Positions 1 through 9,731 of a stretch of 64,000 nucleotides of DNA are shown here, piece after piece. The notes under the pieces were generated by a model, which saw nothing but the letters and a program-made list of their open reading frames with translations, had not been told where the DNA came from and ran no database searches. How positions within the stretch are numbered: position 1 is the stretch's first letter; the number at the start of each line of letters is the position of its first letter. Both the position numbers and the translations under genes were made by a program. This stretch comes from Alkaliflexus imshenetskii DSM 15055 (lineage in GTDB: Bacteria; Bacteroidota; Bacteroidia; Bacteroidales; Marinilabiliaceae), in contig NZ_KI912105.1 in NCBI RefSeq assembly GCF_000517065.1, positions 2,304,820 through 2,368,819 on the forward strand, in the 5' to 3' direction.

Positions 1-2777
1 CTGCGTTGCTCAAGGATGGCACCCCACATGTGCCGCCAACAATTGTTCCCACGCTCCGGTTGAGCGGTTTGGAGCCATTGGTGGTACAGGAAAATACCAA
101 CTTTGTAAACATTGGAGAACGAACCAATGTGGCGGGTTCCAAAAAGTTTGCCCGCCTTATTCGCGATGAACTTTATGAAGAGGCTCTCTCTGTGGCGCGC
201 GATCAGGTCGAAGGTGGTGCTCAAATCATTGATGTGAATATGGATGATGCCATGCTCGATGCCAAAAAAGAGATGGTGACATTCCTAAACCTCATGGCTG
301 CAGAGCCTGAGATTGCGCGTCTTCCGGTGATGGTGGATTCGTCGCGGTGGGAGGTACTCGAAGCCGGGCTGAAATGCCTGCAAGGTAAGAGTGTGGTAAA
401 CTCCATTAGTTTGAAAGAGGGAGAGGAGCCCTTTTTACAGCAGGCTGCCAGAGTTAAAGAGTATGGTGCTGCAGTTGTGGTGATGGCTTTTGATGAAAAG
501 GGACAGGCCGATACTTTTAACCGTCGCATTGAGATTTGCCAACGTGCCTACAATCTCCTGACTCAAAAAATTGGATTCCCGCCACAAGATATCATCTTCG
601 ACCCCAATGTGCTGGCAATAGCCACTGGTATTGAGGAGCACAACAACTATGGGGTGGACTTTATTGAAGCCACTCGCTGGATAAAAAACAACCTGCCTTA
701 TGCCCGTGTGAGCGGTGGGGTTAGTAACCTATCGTTCTCTTTTCGCGGCAATGACACCGTACGTGAGGCCATTCACTCTGTTTTTCTCTATTATGCCATA
801 CAGGCAGGGATGGATATGGGCATCGTGAATCCCGGTATGCTTCAGATTTATGACGAAATTGAACCGGAATTGTTGCGTCTGGTGGAGGATGTGGTGCTTA
901 ACCGGCGACCCGATGCCACTGAAAGATTAATCGAGAAGGCTGAGTCATATAAAGCACGGACAGGAGAGGCTGTAAACGAAAGTCGTGATGCCTGGCGCAA
1001 TGAGCCATTGGAAAAACGCCTGCACCACAGCCTCATTAAAGGTATAGCAGATTACATTGAAGAGGATTTGGCCGAAGCACGCAAAGCCTATCCTTTTGCC
1101 ATCGACATCATCGAACAGCCATTGATGGATGGAATGAACATCGTGGGTGACCTGTTCGGTGCCGGAAAGATGTTTCTCCCACAGGTGGTTAAAACCGCCA
1201 GGGTGATGAAAAAGGCGGTGGCCTGGCTGCAACCTTTTATCGAAGAGGAGAAGAAAGCTGCCGGCGGGGTACCTTCAAAAGCGGGTCGGATACTAATGGC
1301 AACGGTGAAAGGAGATGTGCACGATATCGGAAAGAACATTGTAGGGGTAATTCTGGCATGTAACAATTATGAAGTAATTGATTTGGGTGTGATGGTGCCT
1401 ACTGAAAAAATTCTGCAGGAGGCTGTTGATAAAGATATGGATATCATCGGATTAAGCGGTCTTATTACGCCTTCGCTCGAAGAGATGGTAAACGTAGCCA
1501 AAGAGATGGAACGCCGCAAAATAGAGAAGCCCCTTTTAATAGGCGGAGCTACCACTTCGTCGGTACACACTGCTGTAAAGATTGATCCTGTGTATTCGGG
1601 AGCAGTGGTACATGTGAAGGATGCATCAAAAAGTGCGCAGGTAGTTGGAGCGCTCATGTCGGCACGCGACAGGGATACTTTCTCGGCCCAGGTAAAGGCT
1701 GAATATGCGCGTTTGCGCGAAGCCAACAGCAATAAGAAGGAGCGCAGATTTCTGCCAATAGCCGAAGCTCGCGAAAAGAGATACCTGATTGATTGGGCCA
1801 ATACTGAATTGCCGGTGCCGTCAATGACTGGTCTCAAGGTGTTCGATGATTACCCCATCAATGAGATAATACCGTTCATCGACTGGACTTTCTTTTTCCA
1901 TGCGTGGCGCCTTACCGGCAGCTATGATGGCATCGAAAGCATCACCGATACAAAATCGGAGAATGAGTGGCTGAGCCGATTTACCTCTGAAGATGGTAGA
2001 GCCAAAGCACATGAAGCGGTTAAGTTGTGGCGCGATGCGCAAAATATGCTCGAACGTATCCAACGTGATAAAATGCTGACAGCTCGCGGCGTGTTCGGAA
2101 TTTTTCCGGCCAACGCCAGTGGCGACGACATGGTGGTTTATGATCCATCAAATCAGAACAAGGAGCTTTGCAAAATGCACCACATCCGTGAACAACAAGA
2201 GAAAACCGGCAAGGAGAATTACTACTGTCTCTCGGATTTTGTGGCTCCAATTGGCAGCGGGCTGCGTGATCACATTGGCGCATTTGCTGTGACGGCCGGT
2301 TATGGCATAGAGCCGTGGATTGAAAAGTTTGAAAAGGATGACGACGACTATAGCGCCATCCTTTTAAAAGCATTGGCCGACCGTCTGGCCGAGGCGTTTG
2401 CCGAATTGATGCACTTCCGCGTAAGACGTGAGTTTTGGGGTTATGCGCCAAACGAAACCTTTAACCAGGCTGACCTGATTCGCGAGCGCTACCGGGGCAT
2501 CAGACCTGCACTTGGCTATCCGGCATGCCCCGACCACAGTGAGAAACGCTCCTTGTTTGACCTTCTTGAAGCTGAGAAAACGGCCGGAATAACCCTCACG
2601 GAGCATTTCAGTATGTATCCAAATGCATCTGTAAGCGGTATTTATCTGGCTCATCCTGAAGCCATCTATTTTGGAGTGGGAAAAATTCAGCGCGATCAGG
2701 TTGAGGATCTTGCCAAGCGCAAAGGTTTCTCCGTGGAGGAGACGGAGAAATGGATTCCTACCAACTTAGCTTATTAA
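1..2777 (+). CDS. metH: Cobalamin-dependent methionine synthase (MetH), C-terminal part, cut by the window start
   Basis: Transfers the methyl group of 5-methyl-tetrahydrofolate to homocysteine through methylcobalamin. The reading frame is open from the first bases of the window, so the start lies outside; the N-terminal homocysteine-binding barrel (roughly 300 residues) is missing here. Visible in order (numbered from base 6): the pterin-binding barrel beginning at [16 protein letters not shown] (about residues 33-48), the helical cap around 345-405, the B12 domain with the base-off ligand motif DVHDIGKN near 437-444 and GLSGL near 482, and the AdoMet reactivation domain with [12 protein letters not shown] near 832 and [12 protein letters not shown] near 872. 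All three visible modules look intact. It is followed after 38 bases by metF, which supplies its folate substrate, so the two probably form one transcript. Family assignment is very secure; only the N-terminus cannot be judged. Confidence 0.97.
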   Translation, partial: ALLKDGTPHVPPTIVPTLRLSGLEPLVVQENTNFVNIGERTNVAGSKKFARLIRDELYEEALSVARDQVEGGAQIIDVNMDDAMLDAKKEMVTFLNLMAAEPEIARLPVMVDSSRWEVLEAGLKCLQGKSVVNSISLKEGEEPFLQQAARVKEYGAAVVVMAFDEKGQADTFNRRIEICQRAYNLLTQKIGFPPQDIIFDPNVLAIATGIEEHNNYGVDFIEATRWIKNNLPYARVSGGVSNLSFSFRGNDTVREAIHSVFLYYAIQAGMDMGIVNPGMLQIYDEIEPELLRLVEDVVLNRRPDATERLIEKAESYKARTGEAVNESRDAWRNEPLEKRLHHSLIKGIADYIEEDLAEARKAYPFAIDIIEQPLMDGMNIVGDLFGAGKMFLPQVVKTARVMKKAVAWLQPFIEEEKKAAGGVPSKAGRILMATVKGDVHDIGKNIVGVILACNNYEVIDLGVMVPTEKILQEAVDKDMDIIGLSGLITPSLEEMVNVAKEMERRKIEKPLLIGGATTSSVHTAVKIDPVYSGAVVHVKDASKSAQVVGALMSARDRDTFSAQVKAEYARLREANSNKKERRFLPIAEAREKRYLIDWANTELPVPSMTGLKVFDDYPINEIIPFIDWTFFFHAWRLTGSYDGIESITDTKSENEWLSRFTSEDGRAKAHEAVKLWRDAQNMLERIQRDKMLTARGVFGIFPANASGDDMVVYDPSNQNKELCKMHHIREQQEKTGKENYYCLSDFVAPIGSGLRDHIGAFAVTAGYGIEPWIEKFEKDDDDYSAILLKALADRLAEAFAELMHFRVRREFWGYAPNETFNQADLIRERYRGIRPALGYPACPDHSEKRSLFDLLEAEKTAGITLTEHFSMYPNASVSGIYLAHPEAIYFGVGKIQRDQVEDLAKRKGFSVEETEKWIPTNLAY

Positions 2778-2815
2778 TGGTAATTTTAATTGTTCATCTT
2801 TTTTGAAGTACTAAT

Positions 2816-3772
2816 ATGCCTACAGCAGCCCAACTCATCCGTGACCTCAAACAACCCGGTTTTTCCCTCGAATTGTTGCCTCCTCTAAAGGGCAACAGCA
2901 TCAAAAGGGTGTTTTCTACCATCGACACACTCAAAGAGTTTAATCCTCTTTTCATCAATATTACCTCGCATCGCGATGAGGTTATTTTCAGAAATGTGGA
3001 CAATGGCCTTTTTGAGCGAAAAGTAACGCGCAAGCGTCCGGGTACGGTGGCAGTAGCGGCTTCTATTCAGCATAAGTATGGCATAAAAGTTATTCCTCAC
3101 ATAATATGCAGTGGCTTTACCCGCAGTGAAACCGAATATGCACTTATCGACCTTAACTTTTTGGGCATTCACGATTTGTTGCTTCTCAGGGGTGATAATT
3201 CACAGCGCGATAAGTTTTTTAAGCCTCAGGATGAGGGCAATGCGTATGCACTGGATTTGATAAATCAAGTTAACAATCTGAACAAAGGTATTTTTCTTGA
3301 TTCTACTCAGGCCGATGCATTTGATACCCCATTTAGTTTTGGAGTGGCCGGTTATCCTGAAAAACATGAGGAGGCGCCCAATCTTGATTCAGACGTTTAT
3401 TGGCTTAAAAAGAAAGTTGAGGCTGGAGCTGAGTATATCGTTACTCAAATGTTCTTCGACAATGAGAAGTATTTTGAGTTTGTGAGAAAATGCCGTGCTG
3501 TGGGTATTACAGTTCCTATTGTACCAGGACTCAAACCCATCACCCTGATGAACCAGTTAACTGTGCTGCCAAAGATATTTCATGTGGATATACCCGAAGC
3601 ATTTGCCAATGAGATACGAAAGTGTAAATCGGATGCTGATGTAATGCAGGTTGGGGTGGAGTGGACGACAATGCAAGCCAGGGAGTTGCTCAAGAATGGA
3701 TGCAACTTGCTTCATTTCTATACTTTGATGGCAACTGAGAGTGTTCGCAGGGTGGCATCAGAGGTATATTAG
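2816..3772 (+). CDS. metF: Methylenetetrahydrofolate reductase
   Basis: Flavin enzyme reducing 5,10-methylene-THF to 5-methyl-THF, the methyl donor used by the upstream MetH. The 318-residue length is usual for bacterial MetF. The N-terminal strand reads FSLELLPP, corresponding to the SFEFFPP motif carrying the catalytic glutamate, and the LLLLRGDNSQ segment near residue 120 matches the GD motif of the folate/FAD barrel. The ATG at 2816 lies 38 bases after metH, with no terminator or promoter element between them, which supports co-transcription. Nothing about the protein looks unusual. Confidence 0.95.
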   Translation: MPTAAQLIRDLKQPGFSLELLPPLKGNSIKRVFSTIDTLKEFNPLFINITSHRDEVIFRNVDNGLFERKVTRKRPGTVAVAASIQHKYGIKVIPHIICSGFTRSETEYALIDLNFLGIHDLLLLRGDNSQRDKFFKPQDEGNAYALDLINQVNNLNKGIFLDSTQADAFDTPFSFGVAGYPEKHEEAPNLDSDVYWLKKKVEAGAEYIVTQMFFDNEKYFEFVRKCRAVGITVPIVPGLKPITLMNQLTVLPKIFHVDIPEAFANEIRKCKSDADVMQVGVEWTTMQARELLKNGCNLLHFYTLMATESVRRVASEVY

Positions 3773-3860
3773 TTGCTTCTGACCGTTTTTTACCATCAAA
3801 TTCGGTATCTTTAATTCTTTAGAGGTTTTAAGCTTCTTTTAATTCATCATATTTCGCACA

Positions 3861-5228
3861 ATGATACTGAAATCCATAAATCCCGCCAGTGGTGAGATAA
3901 TTCGGGAGTACGACGAATTTCAATGGGATGACATTGATCAAGCCCTGGATCATTCCCTTGCGGCCTTTCATCAGTGGCGGAAAACATCTGTTCAGCGTCG
4001 CATCACCCTTATCGAAGCGTTGGCTCATAAACTTATTGAAAAATCAGAAGGGTTGGCCTTTACCATTTCACTTGAGATGGGCAAGCCCATTCGCGAGTCG
4101 AGAGCTGAAATAGAGAAGTGTGCATGGCTTTGTCGTTACTACGCTGAAAATGGTGAGCGCTTCCTCGCCAACGAATCAATTCCTACTGAGGCTTCGGCCT
4201 CCTATATCTCCTTTCAACCATTAGGGCCTGTACTGGCCATCATGCCATGGAATTTTCCTTTCTGGCAGGTGTTTCGCTTTTCGGTGCCTGCCCTGTTAGC
4301 CGGAAACACTGTTCTGCTGAAACATGCATCCAACGTACCGGCTTGTGCTCTTGCCATCGGACAGATATTTGCTGAGGCAGGTTTCCCTTTTAGAACTTTT
4401 CAAACGCTTTTGATATCGAGCCGAAAGGTTGACAATGTTATATCCGACCGGCGTATACAAGCTATTACCTTTACCGGAAGTACACCTGCGGGTCGTTCGG
4501 TGGCGCAACAGGCCGGTAGGAGCCTCAAGAAGACTGTTCTTGAGCTTGGAGGTAGTGACCCATATATCATTTTGGCTGATGCAGACCTGGAACTGGCTGC
4601 CACGGCTTGCGCAAAAGCCCGGCTGCTCAATGCCGGGCAGAGTTGCATTTCGGCCAAGCGCTTTATTGTGGACACATCGGTTTACGACGATTTTGCCGGG
4701 TTGATTATTGAAAAGATGAATGCAGCTGTTTTAGGCGACCCTATGGACGACCTTACGGATCTGGGGCCATTGGCCAGAAACAACCTGCGTTTGGATCTTG
4801 AAATGCAGGTGAATAACAGCATTGGAAAAGGAGCCAAACTGCTTTTAGGTGCCAACTCTGAAGACTATCCAACATCCTATTATCCTGCAACGGTGCTTGG
4901 CGATGTAAAGCCCGGTATGCCTGCCTATCATGAGGAACTTTTTGGTCCCGTGGCAGCGCTCATCCGTGTGGCCAATCAGGAGGAGGCCATCTGCACAGCA
5001 AATGATTCATCGTTTGGTCTTGGCGCCGCAATCTTTACACGTGACGTTGAAAAGGGGCAATACATCGCAGAATTTGAACTCGAAGCCGGCTGTTGTTTTG
5101 TAAATGATTTTGTGCGGTCTGATCCGCGCTTGCCCTTTGGTGGCGTGCGTGAGAGTGGCTATGGCCGGGAGTTGGCTATTTATGGATTGCGCGAATTTGT
5201 CAATGTTAAAACGGTGGTGGTGCGATGA
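3861..5228 (+). CDS. NAD(P)-dependent aldehyde dehydrogenase, succinate-semialdehyde dehydrogenase type
   Basis: Oxidises an aldehyde to the acid; this short subfamily (about 455 residues) is generally annotated as succinate-semialdehyde dehydrogenase. Visible are the cofactor-domain motif MPWNFPFW near residue 128, the catalytic glutamate in LELGGSDPY near 228, and the catalytic cysteine in GQSCISAKRF near 262, followed by the usual EELFGPV motif. The ATG at 3861 begins MILKSINPASGEII, a typical start for the family. Its stop overlaps the start of recX by four bases (ATGA), so the two genes are translationally coupled. The substrate is inferred from the subfamily only; other short-chain semialdehydes are possible. 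A TATCTTTA sequence upstream around 3806 is a poor match to the promoter form and is not called. Confidence 0.88.
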   Translation: MILKSINPASGEIIREYDEFQWDDIDQALDHSLAAFHQWRKTSVQRRITLIEALAHKLIEKSEGLAFTISLEMGKPIRESRAEIEKCAWLCRYYAENGERFLANESIPTEASASYISFQPLGPVLAIMPWNFPFWQVFRFSVPALLAGNTVLLKHASNVPACALAIGQIFAEAGFPFRTFQTLLISSRKVDNVISDRRIQAITFTGSTPAGRSVAQQAGRSLKKTVLELGGSDPYIILADADLELAATACAKARLLNAGQSCISAKRFIVDTSVYDDFAGLIIEKMNAAVLGDPMDDLTDLGPLARNNLRLDLEMQVNNSIGKGAKLLLGANSEDYPTSYYPATVLGDVKPGMPAYHEELFGPVAALIRVANQEEAICTANDSSFGLGAAIFTRDVEKGQYIAEFELEAGCCFVNDFVRSDPRLPFGGVRESGYGRELAIYGLREFVNVKTVVVR

Positions 5229-5698
5229 TGGATGTGGAAAAAGCTTTTGGTAAAATTGCGTCGCTCTGCGCCAGGCAGGAAATGTGTGCATCCGATATCC
5301 GAAAGAAACTTCTCAAGTGGGAAATGCCCCATGCAGATGCCGAAAAAGTTGTTGCCCGGCTTATTTCTGAAAAGTTTATTGATGATGCCCGATATGCCGG
5401 TTTCTATGTGCGTGACAAATATCGGTTCAATAAATGGGGAAAGGATAAAATTCGTTGGCAGCTACGGCTAAAATCAATAAGTGATGAGGTTATTAATGAG
5501 GCGCTTGCATCCATTCCCGACGAGGAGTATAGCAACAATTTGCAGCAGTTGTTAAAAACCAAAAATCGTCAACTAAAACAGGATGATCCCTATAAACGCA
5601 AAGCCGCTCTTATGCGCTATGCTGCATCACGCGGTTTTAAGTCAGACGAGATTGCCAATGCTTTGAAAAACCTTCTTTTAATGGAGGATGATTTTTAA
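5225..5698 (+). CDS. recX: RecX family regulator of RecA
   Basis: RecX proteins bind RecA filaments and modulate recombinase activity. This 157-residue protein is all-helical by pattern and shows the typical succession of short repeats: the N-terminal LCARQEMCASDIRKKLLKWE, then LISEKFIDDARYAGFYVRDK, then RWQLRLKSISDEVINEAL. These are the characteristic spacing and residues of the three-helix RecX repeats. Its start overlaps the aldehyde dehydrogenase stop by four bases. A second ATG follows immediately at 5228 and is an equally possible start. RecA itself is not in the window, so the link is by family only. Confidence 0.88.
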   Translation: MMDVEKAFGKIASLCARQEMCASDIRKKLLKWEMPHADAEKVVARLISEKFIDDARYAGFYVRDKYRFNKWGKDKIRWQLRLKSISDEVINEALASIPDEEYSNNLQQLLKTKNRQLKQDDPYKRKAALMRYAASRGFKSDEIANALKNLLLMEDDF

Positions 5699-5997
5699 GG
5701 TAGTTGCAATTTAGTAACCGTTTAATTTGAGATTGTAAAATATGATAATGATGCAATGAGTGTTAGGTTTTAGATAAAATAGTTGAGAAAGATGATTGGA
5801 TTTATCTTATTCTCTGTTTTTTCGTGTCTATCAGTATAAATATCTAAAAATCTTTTAAGCAGCTGTTATACAAATTTTAAACAGTCTCTTAATAATTGTA
5901 GCGGCCGCAATAGGCAATGTACTCACTTTGGTTTGCAGGCATCATCTGAAAACCATGCCCCTATAAGTTTCTTCATCCAATCTCTTTTGTGCATGTT
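5699..5997. other. Intergenic gap between recX and the amidotransferase, nothing recognised
   Basis: About 300 bases between two convergent genes. The sequence is AT-rich in its first half and contains no open frame with family resemblance, no clear hairpin with a T-run and no repeat that I could recognise. Confidence 0.5.
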
Positions 5998-6708
5998 TTA
6001 TTTTGAAACCAGATAGTTGAGAATTTGCGTCAGCCAGGTATTGGATTCTTCATAACGGTTAGCCTCTGCTGTTATTTTCTCTGCCGTTTGGATGTGTTGG
6101 TCTTCAATAAGTTCGTGTGCGCCTTCTTTTGTCATCTCTGAAATAGTTTGGGGCGTAACTTCTAAATGAAATTGCAATCCCAGGACTCTTTCTCTGTATA
6201 AAAATGCCTGGTTTGAACAAGCAGCGGTTTCCAACAGATGTGTGGCTTCATCAGGCAGATCAAATGTGTCGCCATGCCAGTGAAATGTGGTGAACTGGTC
6301 TGGGATGCCGTTTAAAATCCTGTGCTTTTTCCCGCTTTCTGTTTTTAATACCGGAAACCATCCTATCTCCTTCGCCCGGTTAGGATAAACATTTGCGCCC
6401 AGTGCGCTGGCAATAAGCTGGGAGCCAAGACATATTCCGATTACGGTTTTGCCGGTATGTATCGCCTCTTTAATAGCTTCTAACTCTTTGGTAAGCCAGG
6501 GATATTGCTGCTGATCATACACACCCATAGGACCACCCATCACAATGAGCCAATCAAACGTTGAAACCGCCGGTAACTCATCGTTTGCATATAAATGGGT
6601 GTATCTGATCTGATGGCCGTGTTGTTCTGCCCAGGTTTTGATATATCCAGGCCCTTCAAAATGAACATGCATAAAGCAGTGGATGCGGATCTGGTTCATG
6701 GCTGTCAA
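5998..6708 (-). CDS. Class I glutamine amidotransferase, stand-alone
   Basis: A 236-residue single-domain class I (triad) glutamine amidotransferase. The nucleophile is Cys93 in GICLGSQL and the triad is completed by His181 and Glu183 in LQFHLEVT; the oxyanion-region motif VMGGPMGVYD lies near 56-65. Stand-alone members of this family are often named GMP synthase-like and usually lack a known acceptor; the protein has no synthetase domain. It is transcribed with the flippase-like membrane protein just upstream (26-base gap), but that pairing does not reveal a substrate. An alternative start at the fourth codon (ATG of MNQIRIH) is just as likely. Confidence 0.85.
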   Translation of the reverse strand: MTAMNQIRIHCFMHVHFEGPGYIKTWAEQHGHQIRYTHLYANDELPAVSTFDWLIVMGGPMGVYDQQQYPWLTKELEAIKEAIHTGKTVIGICLGSQLIASALGANVYPNRAKEIGWFPVLKTESGKKHRILNGIPDQFTTFHWHGDTFDLPDEATHLLETAACSNQAFLYRERVLGLQFHLEVTPQTISEMTKEGAHELIEDQHIQTAEKITAEANRYEESNTWLTQILNYLVSK

Positions 6709-6734
6709 ACGTTTATGTACAGTATCTTTTGTAG

Positions 6735-7601
6735 TTACTCTTTAACGATGATGGTCGCCGGTTTCACGGTAAAAACTATCCCCGGAAGGGCGGTAATGGC
6801 CGATGCTACGTAAAATAGCAGACTGAGTGCTACTGCCGAGTTTTCATCCACACCCAGATAGAGAGCGCCCCACATAAAAACCACTTCGCGGGCACCAATC
6901 CCTCCCAGCGTAATTGGCACCGATCCTGCAATGGCCGAAAGAAAGAATAGAAACAGATAGTCGTCATACAATCCATTCATTTCAACACCAAGTGATTTTA
7001 AGATGAGGATGGCTGATGCCATTTGAAGACCTTGTACCAGAAATGCCCAGCCAAGTACCGGGAAAAAGGCAATTCGCAAGCGGCGGTTGAAGATGTGCAG
7101 GAATAGAAAAAACGCAAATGCAACCAGAGGAATGCCAAGCCATAGCCATGATTTGTAGGGGATGGCATAGTCGATATAGGGAGCAAACGCCAAAAGCATC
7201 ATCACAATAACCGACAGACCACTAACCCTATCTGAGAGGATGGCACCTATGACCTTTTTTAGTTCTGTTTTAAGATATTTGCCAATGAGATACACCTTGA
7301 AGCCATCTCCGCCTACCCCACCTGGTAGAAAGAGATTATAAAACAATCCGAGCCAGTATAGCTTCAGATTTTGTCGATGCCCAATTGCAATGGGCACTTG
7401 CCTGAAAAGATTTAGTAACCTCGCCGCTGCCGCCACTTGCGACACTGCATAAACCAATAGGGCTGCAACAAGTAATAAGATGCTGGCTGTTTGCACCTGC
7501 TCACCTATTTCCTTTAGGTTTATATGTGAAAATACATAATAGAGCGCTCCACCGCTTAATGCGATTTTGGCCACCAGTTTAATTATGGCATTTCTGCTCA
7601 T
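6735..7601 (-). CDS. Flippase-like integral membrane protein (LPG synthase transmembrane domain family, UPF0104)
   Basis: A 288-residue polytopic membrane protein with about seven or eight hydrophobic segments. The stretches LGLFYNLFLPGGVGGDGFKV and GSVPITLGGIGAREVVF are the signature loops of the lysylphosphatidylglycerol synthase transmembrane (flippase) family; the PGGVGGD and GGIGARE motifs are intact. No soluble aminoacyl-transferase domain is attached, so this is a membrane domain alone, probably moving or shielding a lipid; the substrate is unknown. It lies upstream of, and probably in one operon with, the stand-alone amidotransferase. Confidence 0.85.
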   Translation of the reverse strand: MSRNAIIKLVAKIALSGGALYYVFSHINLKEIGEQVQTASILLLVAALLVYAVSQVAAAARLLNLFRQVPIAIGHRQNLKLYWLGLFYNLFLPGGVGGDGFKVYLIGKYLKTELKKVIGAILSDRVSGLSVIVMMLLAFAPYIDYAIPYKSWLWLGIPLVAFAFFLFLHIFNRRLRIAFFPVLGWAFLVQGLQMASAILILKSLGVEMNGLYDDYLFLFFLSAIAGSVPITLGGIGAREVVFMWGALYLGVDENSAVALSLLFYVASAITALPGIVFTVKPATIIVKE

Positions 7602-7775
7602 CGATCTCTTTTTTCGAGCGTAAAAATAAAACTTTAACCTGATTTTACCGACCTACATGGGTAACTGATTGTCGTTTTGCTGAGATAATGATTGCAATTA
7701 TCTGTTTTTGATATTTGCATCAAACGTTTTTTGTGCTGCTGAGATACAAATTGACGAAGTCTTTTATCCAAAAGT

Positions 7776-7807
7776 AAAAGGAGCAACCCTGCCCGGATGC
7801 TCCTTTT
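7776..7807 (-). terminator. Intrinsic terminator of the KamA-like gene
   Basis: A perfect 10-base-pair stem (7776-7785 with 7798-7807) and a 12-base loop, followed on the minus strand by a T-rich run. It begins 75 bases beyond the stop codon of the KamA-like gene and faces the right way to end its transcript. Confidence 0.75.
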
Positions 7808-7881
7808 ATATTCGAGTTCAGATGGGAGTAAATTGTCCTGTCCATCTGTTTTTGTGTATAAATATCAAAATATCAGTCTTT

Positions 7882-9183
7882 TTAATCCAGTAGCATTTCA
7901 GCAAGCTCCTCCTCAAAAAAGAACTCCTTTTTGCCAAAGGCTGGTTTTAAATCATCCATCCAAAGCGCGTTGGGATCATATTTGGCGAAGAATGGCCGGT
8001 TAACCCAATCGCTGTTTCTACCCTGAATGAATTCCAGCGCAAACACTTTTTCGCCATTTATTTCGGTAACACCTGAAACCCTTACTTTACCGGGCGTGCA
8101 CGACATGCTGGGGCCTCTAACTGTGCGTGCAATTCCACTTACTTTTGTGTAGGCACGGCGAAATATATCCCATGCGCGGTTGAGTGACACACCAAAGTAC
8201 TCTTGCGCACCTGTGTCGCGGGCAATAAACATGTAGTAGGGTATCATACCCATCTGTACCTGTTTTTTCCACATCTCCGACCAAACCATGGATGAAGCAT
8301 TGATGTGATTGAGAAGAGGCGACTGAGTGCGAATCTGTGCTCCAGTAGCCCGAATACGTTTCACGGCATCCTTAACAGCCGGTGTGCTCAACTCCGTTGG
8401 ATGGTTAAAATGGGCCATGAATGCCAACGTACGCCCCGATGCTGTTACCTTTTCAAAAACACGAAGCAGGTCGTCTGCGTCGGGGTCGGTCAAGTAGCGA
8501 TATGGCCAAAAAGCCAGTGATTTGGAACCGATTCTAATGTTTTGCAGGTGAGGAATGTCTGCATCTAATATTTTGCTTATGTAGGTATCGAGTACATTGG
8601 CGCTCATCACCATCGGGTCGCCTCCGGTTATGAGCAAATCCGAAATTTCGGGATGTTCGCGCAGGTAATCCACAATGGCATCTACCTCTTTCATTGCGAA
8701 CTTAAGGTTATCCATACCTGTAAATTGCGGCCATCTGAAGCAGAAAGTACAGTAGGCGTGACAGGTTTGTCCCTGTGATGGAAAAAACAGCATGGTTTCG
8801 TTATACTTATGCTGGGCACCGGTGAGTTTTTCGCCACGCAAAACTGGCAGGTTGTGTGCCTGTCCTGCAGGGTGGGGATTTAGTTGGTGCCTTATTTTGT
8901 TGGCTTCTTCTTTAATTATGTTGGTATCTGCACCAGAATCTACCAACATGGCAATGCGGTTGAAATGCTCAGGATTCAACATCCCTTTTTGTGGAAAGTT
9001 GAGAATAAAAATCGGGTCGTTTTTATAGTTATTCCAGTCAATTAATTCATCGGTCACATAGTTGTTGGTTTTGAAAGGCAGCACGTGAGCCACAACATCA
9101 ATAGTCCGTTGATCTTCCTTACTGATTTTGTCAATTTGGGCAATCTGACGGTAATTCCGTGCAGTATAAATCTGATACTTCAT
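7882..9183 (-). CDS. KamA family radical SAM protein (lysine 2,3-aminomutase-like), substrate unknown
   Basis: A radical S-adenosylmethionine protein of 433 residues in the lysine 2,3-aminomutase family. The [4Fe-4S] cluster motif CX3CX2C is Cys141-Cys145-Cys148 (CHAYCTFC), and LLITGGDPM is the glycine-rich SAM-binding strand. The C-terminal half differs from true lysine aminomutases: the conserved PTYVVDAPGGGGK-type PLP segment that I recall is replaced by a GPSMSCTPGKVRV-like sequence, and the sequence after the active-site cluster is FRWPQFTG instead of the arginine-rich CRRRFAG form. I therefore infer a related reaction on a different amino acid or peptide, or altered cofactor use. The gene stands alone, divergent from dnaG, with its own terminator. 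Radical SAM membership is secure; the function is not. Confidence 0.88.
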   Translation of the reverse strand: MKYQIYTARNYRQIAQIDKISKEDQRTIDVVAHVLPFKTNNYVTDELIDWNNYKNDPIFILNFPQKGMLNPEHFNRIAMLVDSGADTNIIKEEANKIRHQLNPHPAGQAHNLPVLRGEKLTGAQHKYNETMLFFPSQGQTCHAYCTFCFRWPQFTGMDNLKFAMKEVDAIVDYLREHPEISDLLITGGDPMVMSANVLDTYISKILDADIPHLQNIRIGSKSLAFWPYRYLTDPDADDLLRVFEKVTASGRTLAFMAHFNHPTELSTPAVKDAVKRIRATGAQIRTQSPLLNHINASSMVWSEMWKKQVQMGMIPYYMFIARDTGAQEYFGVSLNRAWDIFRRAYTKVSGIARTVRGPSMSCTPGKVRVSGVTEINGEKVFALEFIQGRNSDWVNRPFFAKYDPNALWMDDLKPAFGKKEFFFEEELAEMLLD

Positions 9184-9347
9184 AGGCAGTATTATTTTAT
9201 GTATGTAAATAATTATATATACTCAGATGCAGAACGCGTTACAGAAAATTCTTAACGCCAGAATGATCTTTTGCAAATTGAGAGATGTCAATGGACTGAC
9301 ATCGGTCTGTGTGGAAAAAAATAGGGCCTAATTACCCATCTTCCTTT

Positions 9348-9378
9348 CAAAAATAGCAAAATAAAAGCTTAGGGGCAA
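9348..9378 (-). promoter_or_regulatory. Candidate promoter for the KamA-like gene
   Basis: Read on the minus strand: TTG at 9378-9376, 20 bases, then TATTTTTG at 9355-9348, which fits the Bacteroidota TTG-N19-23-TAnnTTTG form. It would give a leader of about 160 bases before the start codon, longer than usual, so this is only a candidate. Confidence 0.4.
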
Positions 9379-9700
9379 GGTTTTTTGTCATTGGCGGGAA
9401 ATGTAAAGTGGTTTCAATCAATGCGTTCCATTTTTAAGTACTGGGTTTAAGTGTGTTGGCGCCGGGTGTGAAAAAAACTTAAAAGTGTGCATACGAGGTT
9501 TTATATCCCGCTTTGAAACTGTTGTGAACGCATCATGGTTGGCATCTTTTTGCGCTCAATGGGTAATGTCAATACCGAAATAGACGTTTGCTCTTTTTCT
9601 CGTGGTTGAATATGAGTTATACTTCATAGCGCAATGTATCATCATCCCGTGTAAATAAAATTCTCCTGTTGCTTTCCCTGCCAACTTCACATCTATTCCC

Positions 9701-9708
9701 TATCTTTG
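9701..9708 (+). promoter_or_regulatory. Candidate -7 element (TATCTTTG) for dnaG
   Basis: TATCTTTG matches TAnnTTTG exactly and lies 23 bases before the dnaG start codon, so transcription would begin only about 15 bases upstream of the ATG. No good TTTG is seen at the usual -33 spacing. Confidence 0.45.
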
Positions 9709-9731
9709 AAAGTCATAATCGACACTAAAAA

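Larger units (their letters stand above)
9184..9731. other. Divergent intergenic region between the KamA-like gene and dnaG
   Basis: About 550 bases without a gene. It holds a candidate minus-strand promoter (9348-9378) and a candidate plus-strand -7 element for dnaG (9701-9708). No other structure was recognised. Confidence 0.5.

Noticed and set aside
1367-1837. Minus-strand open frame of 156 codons opposite metH
   Set aside because: It lies wholly inside the conserved B12 domain of metH in antisense and has no family-like composition; a shadow of the real gene.
2020-2451. Minus-strand open frame of 143 codons opposite metH
   Set aside because: Antisense to the conserved AdoMet domain; residues rich in Arg, His and Pro as expected for a shadow frame.
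7708-7893. Small plus-strand open frame between the membrane protein and the KamA-like gene
   Set aside because: It runs through the KamA terminator hairpin and overlaps its 3' end; not a credible gene.
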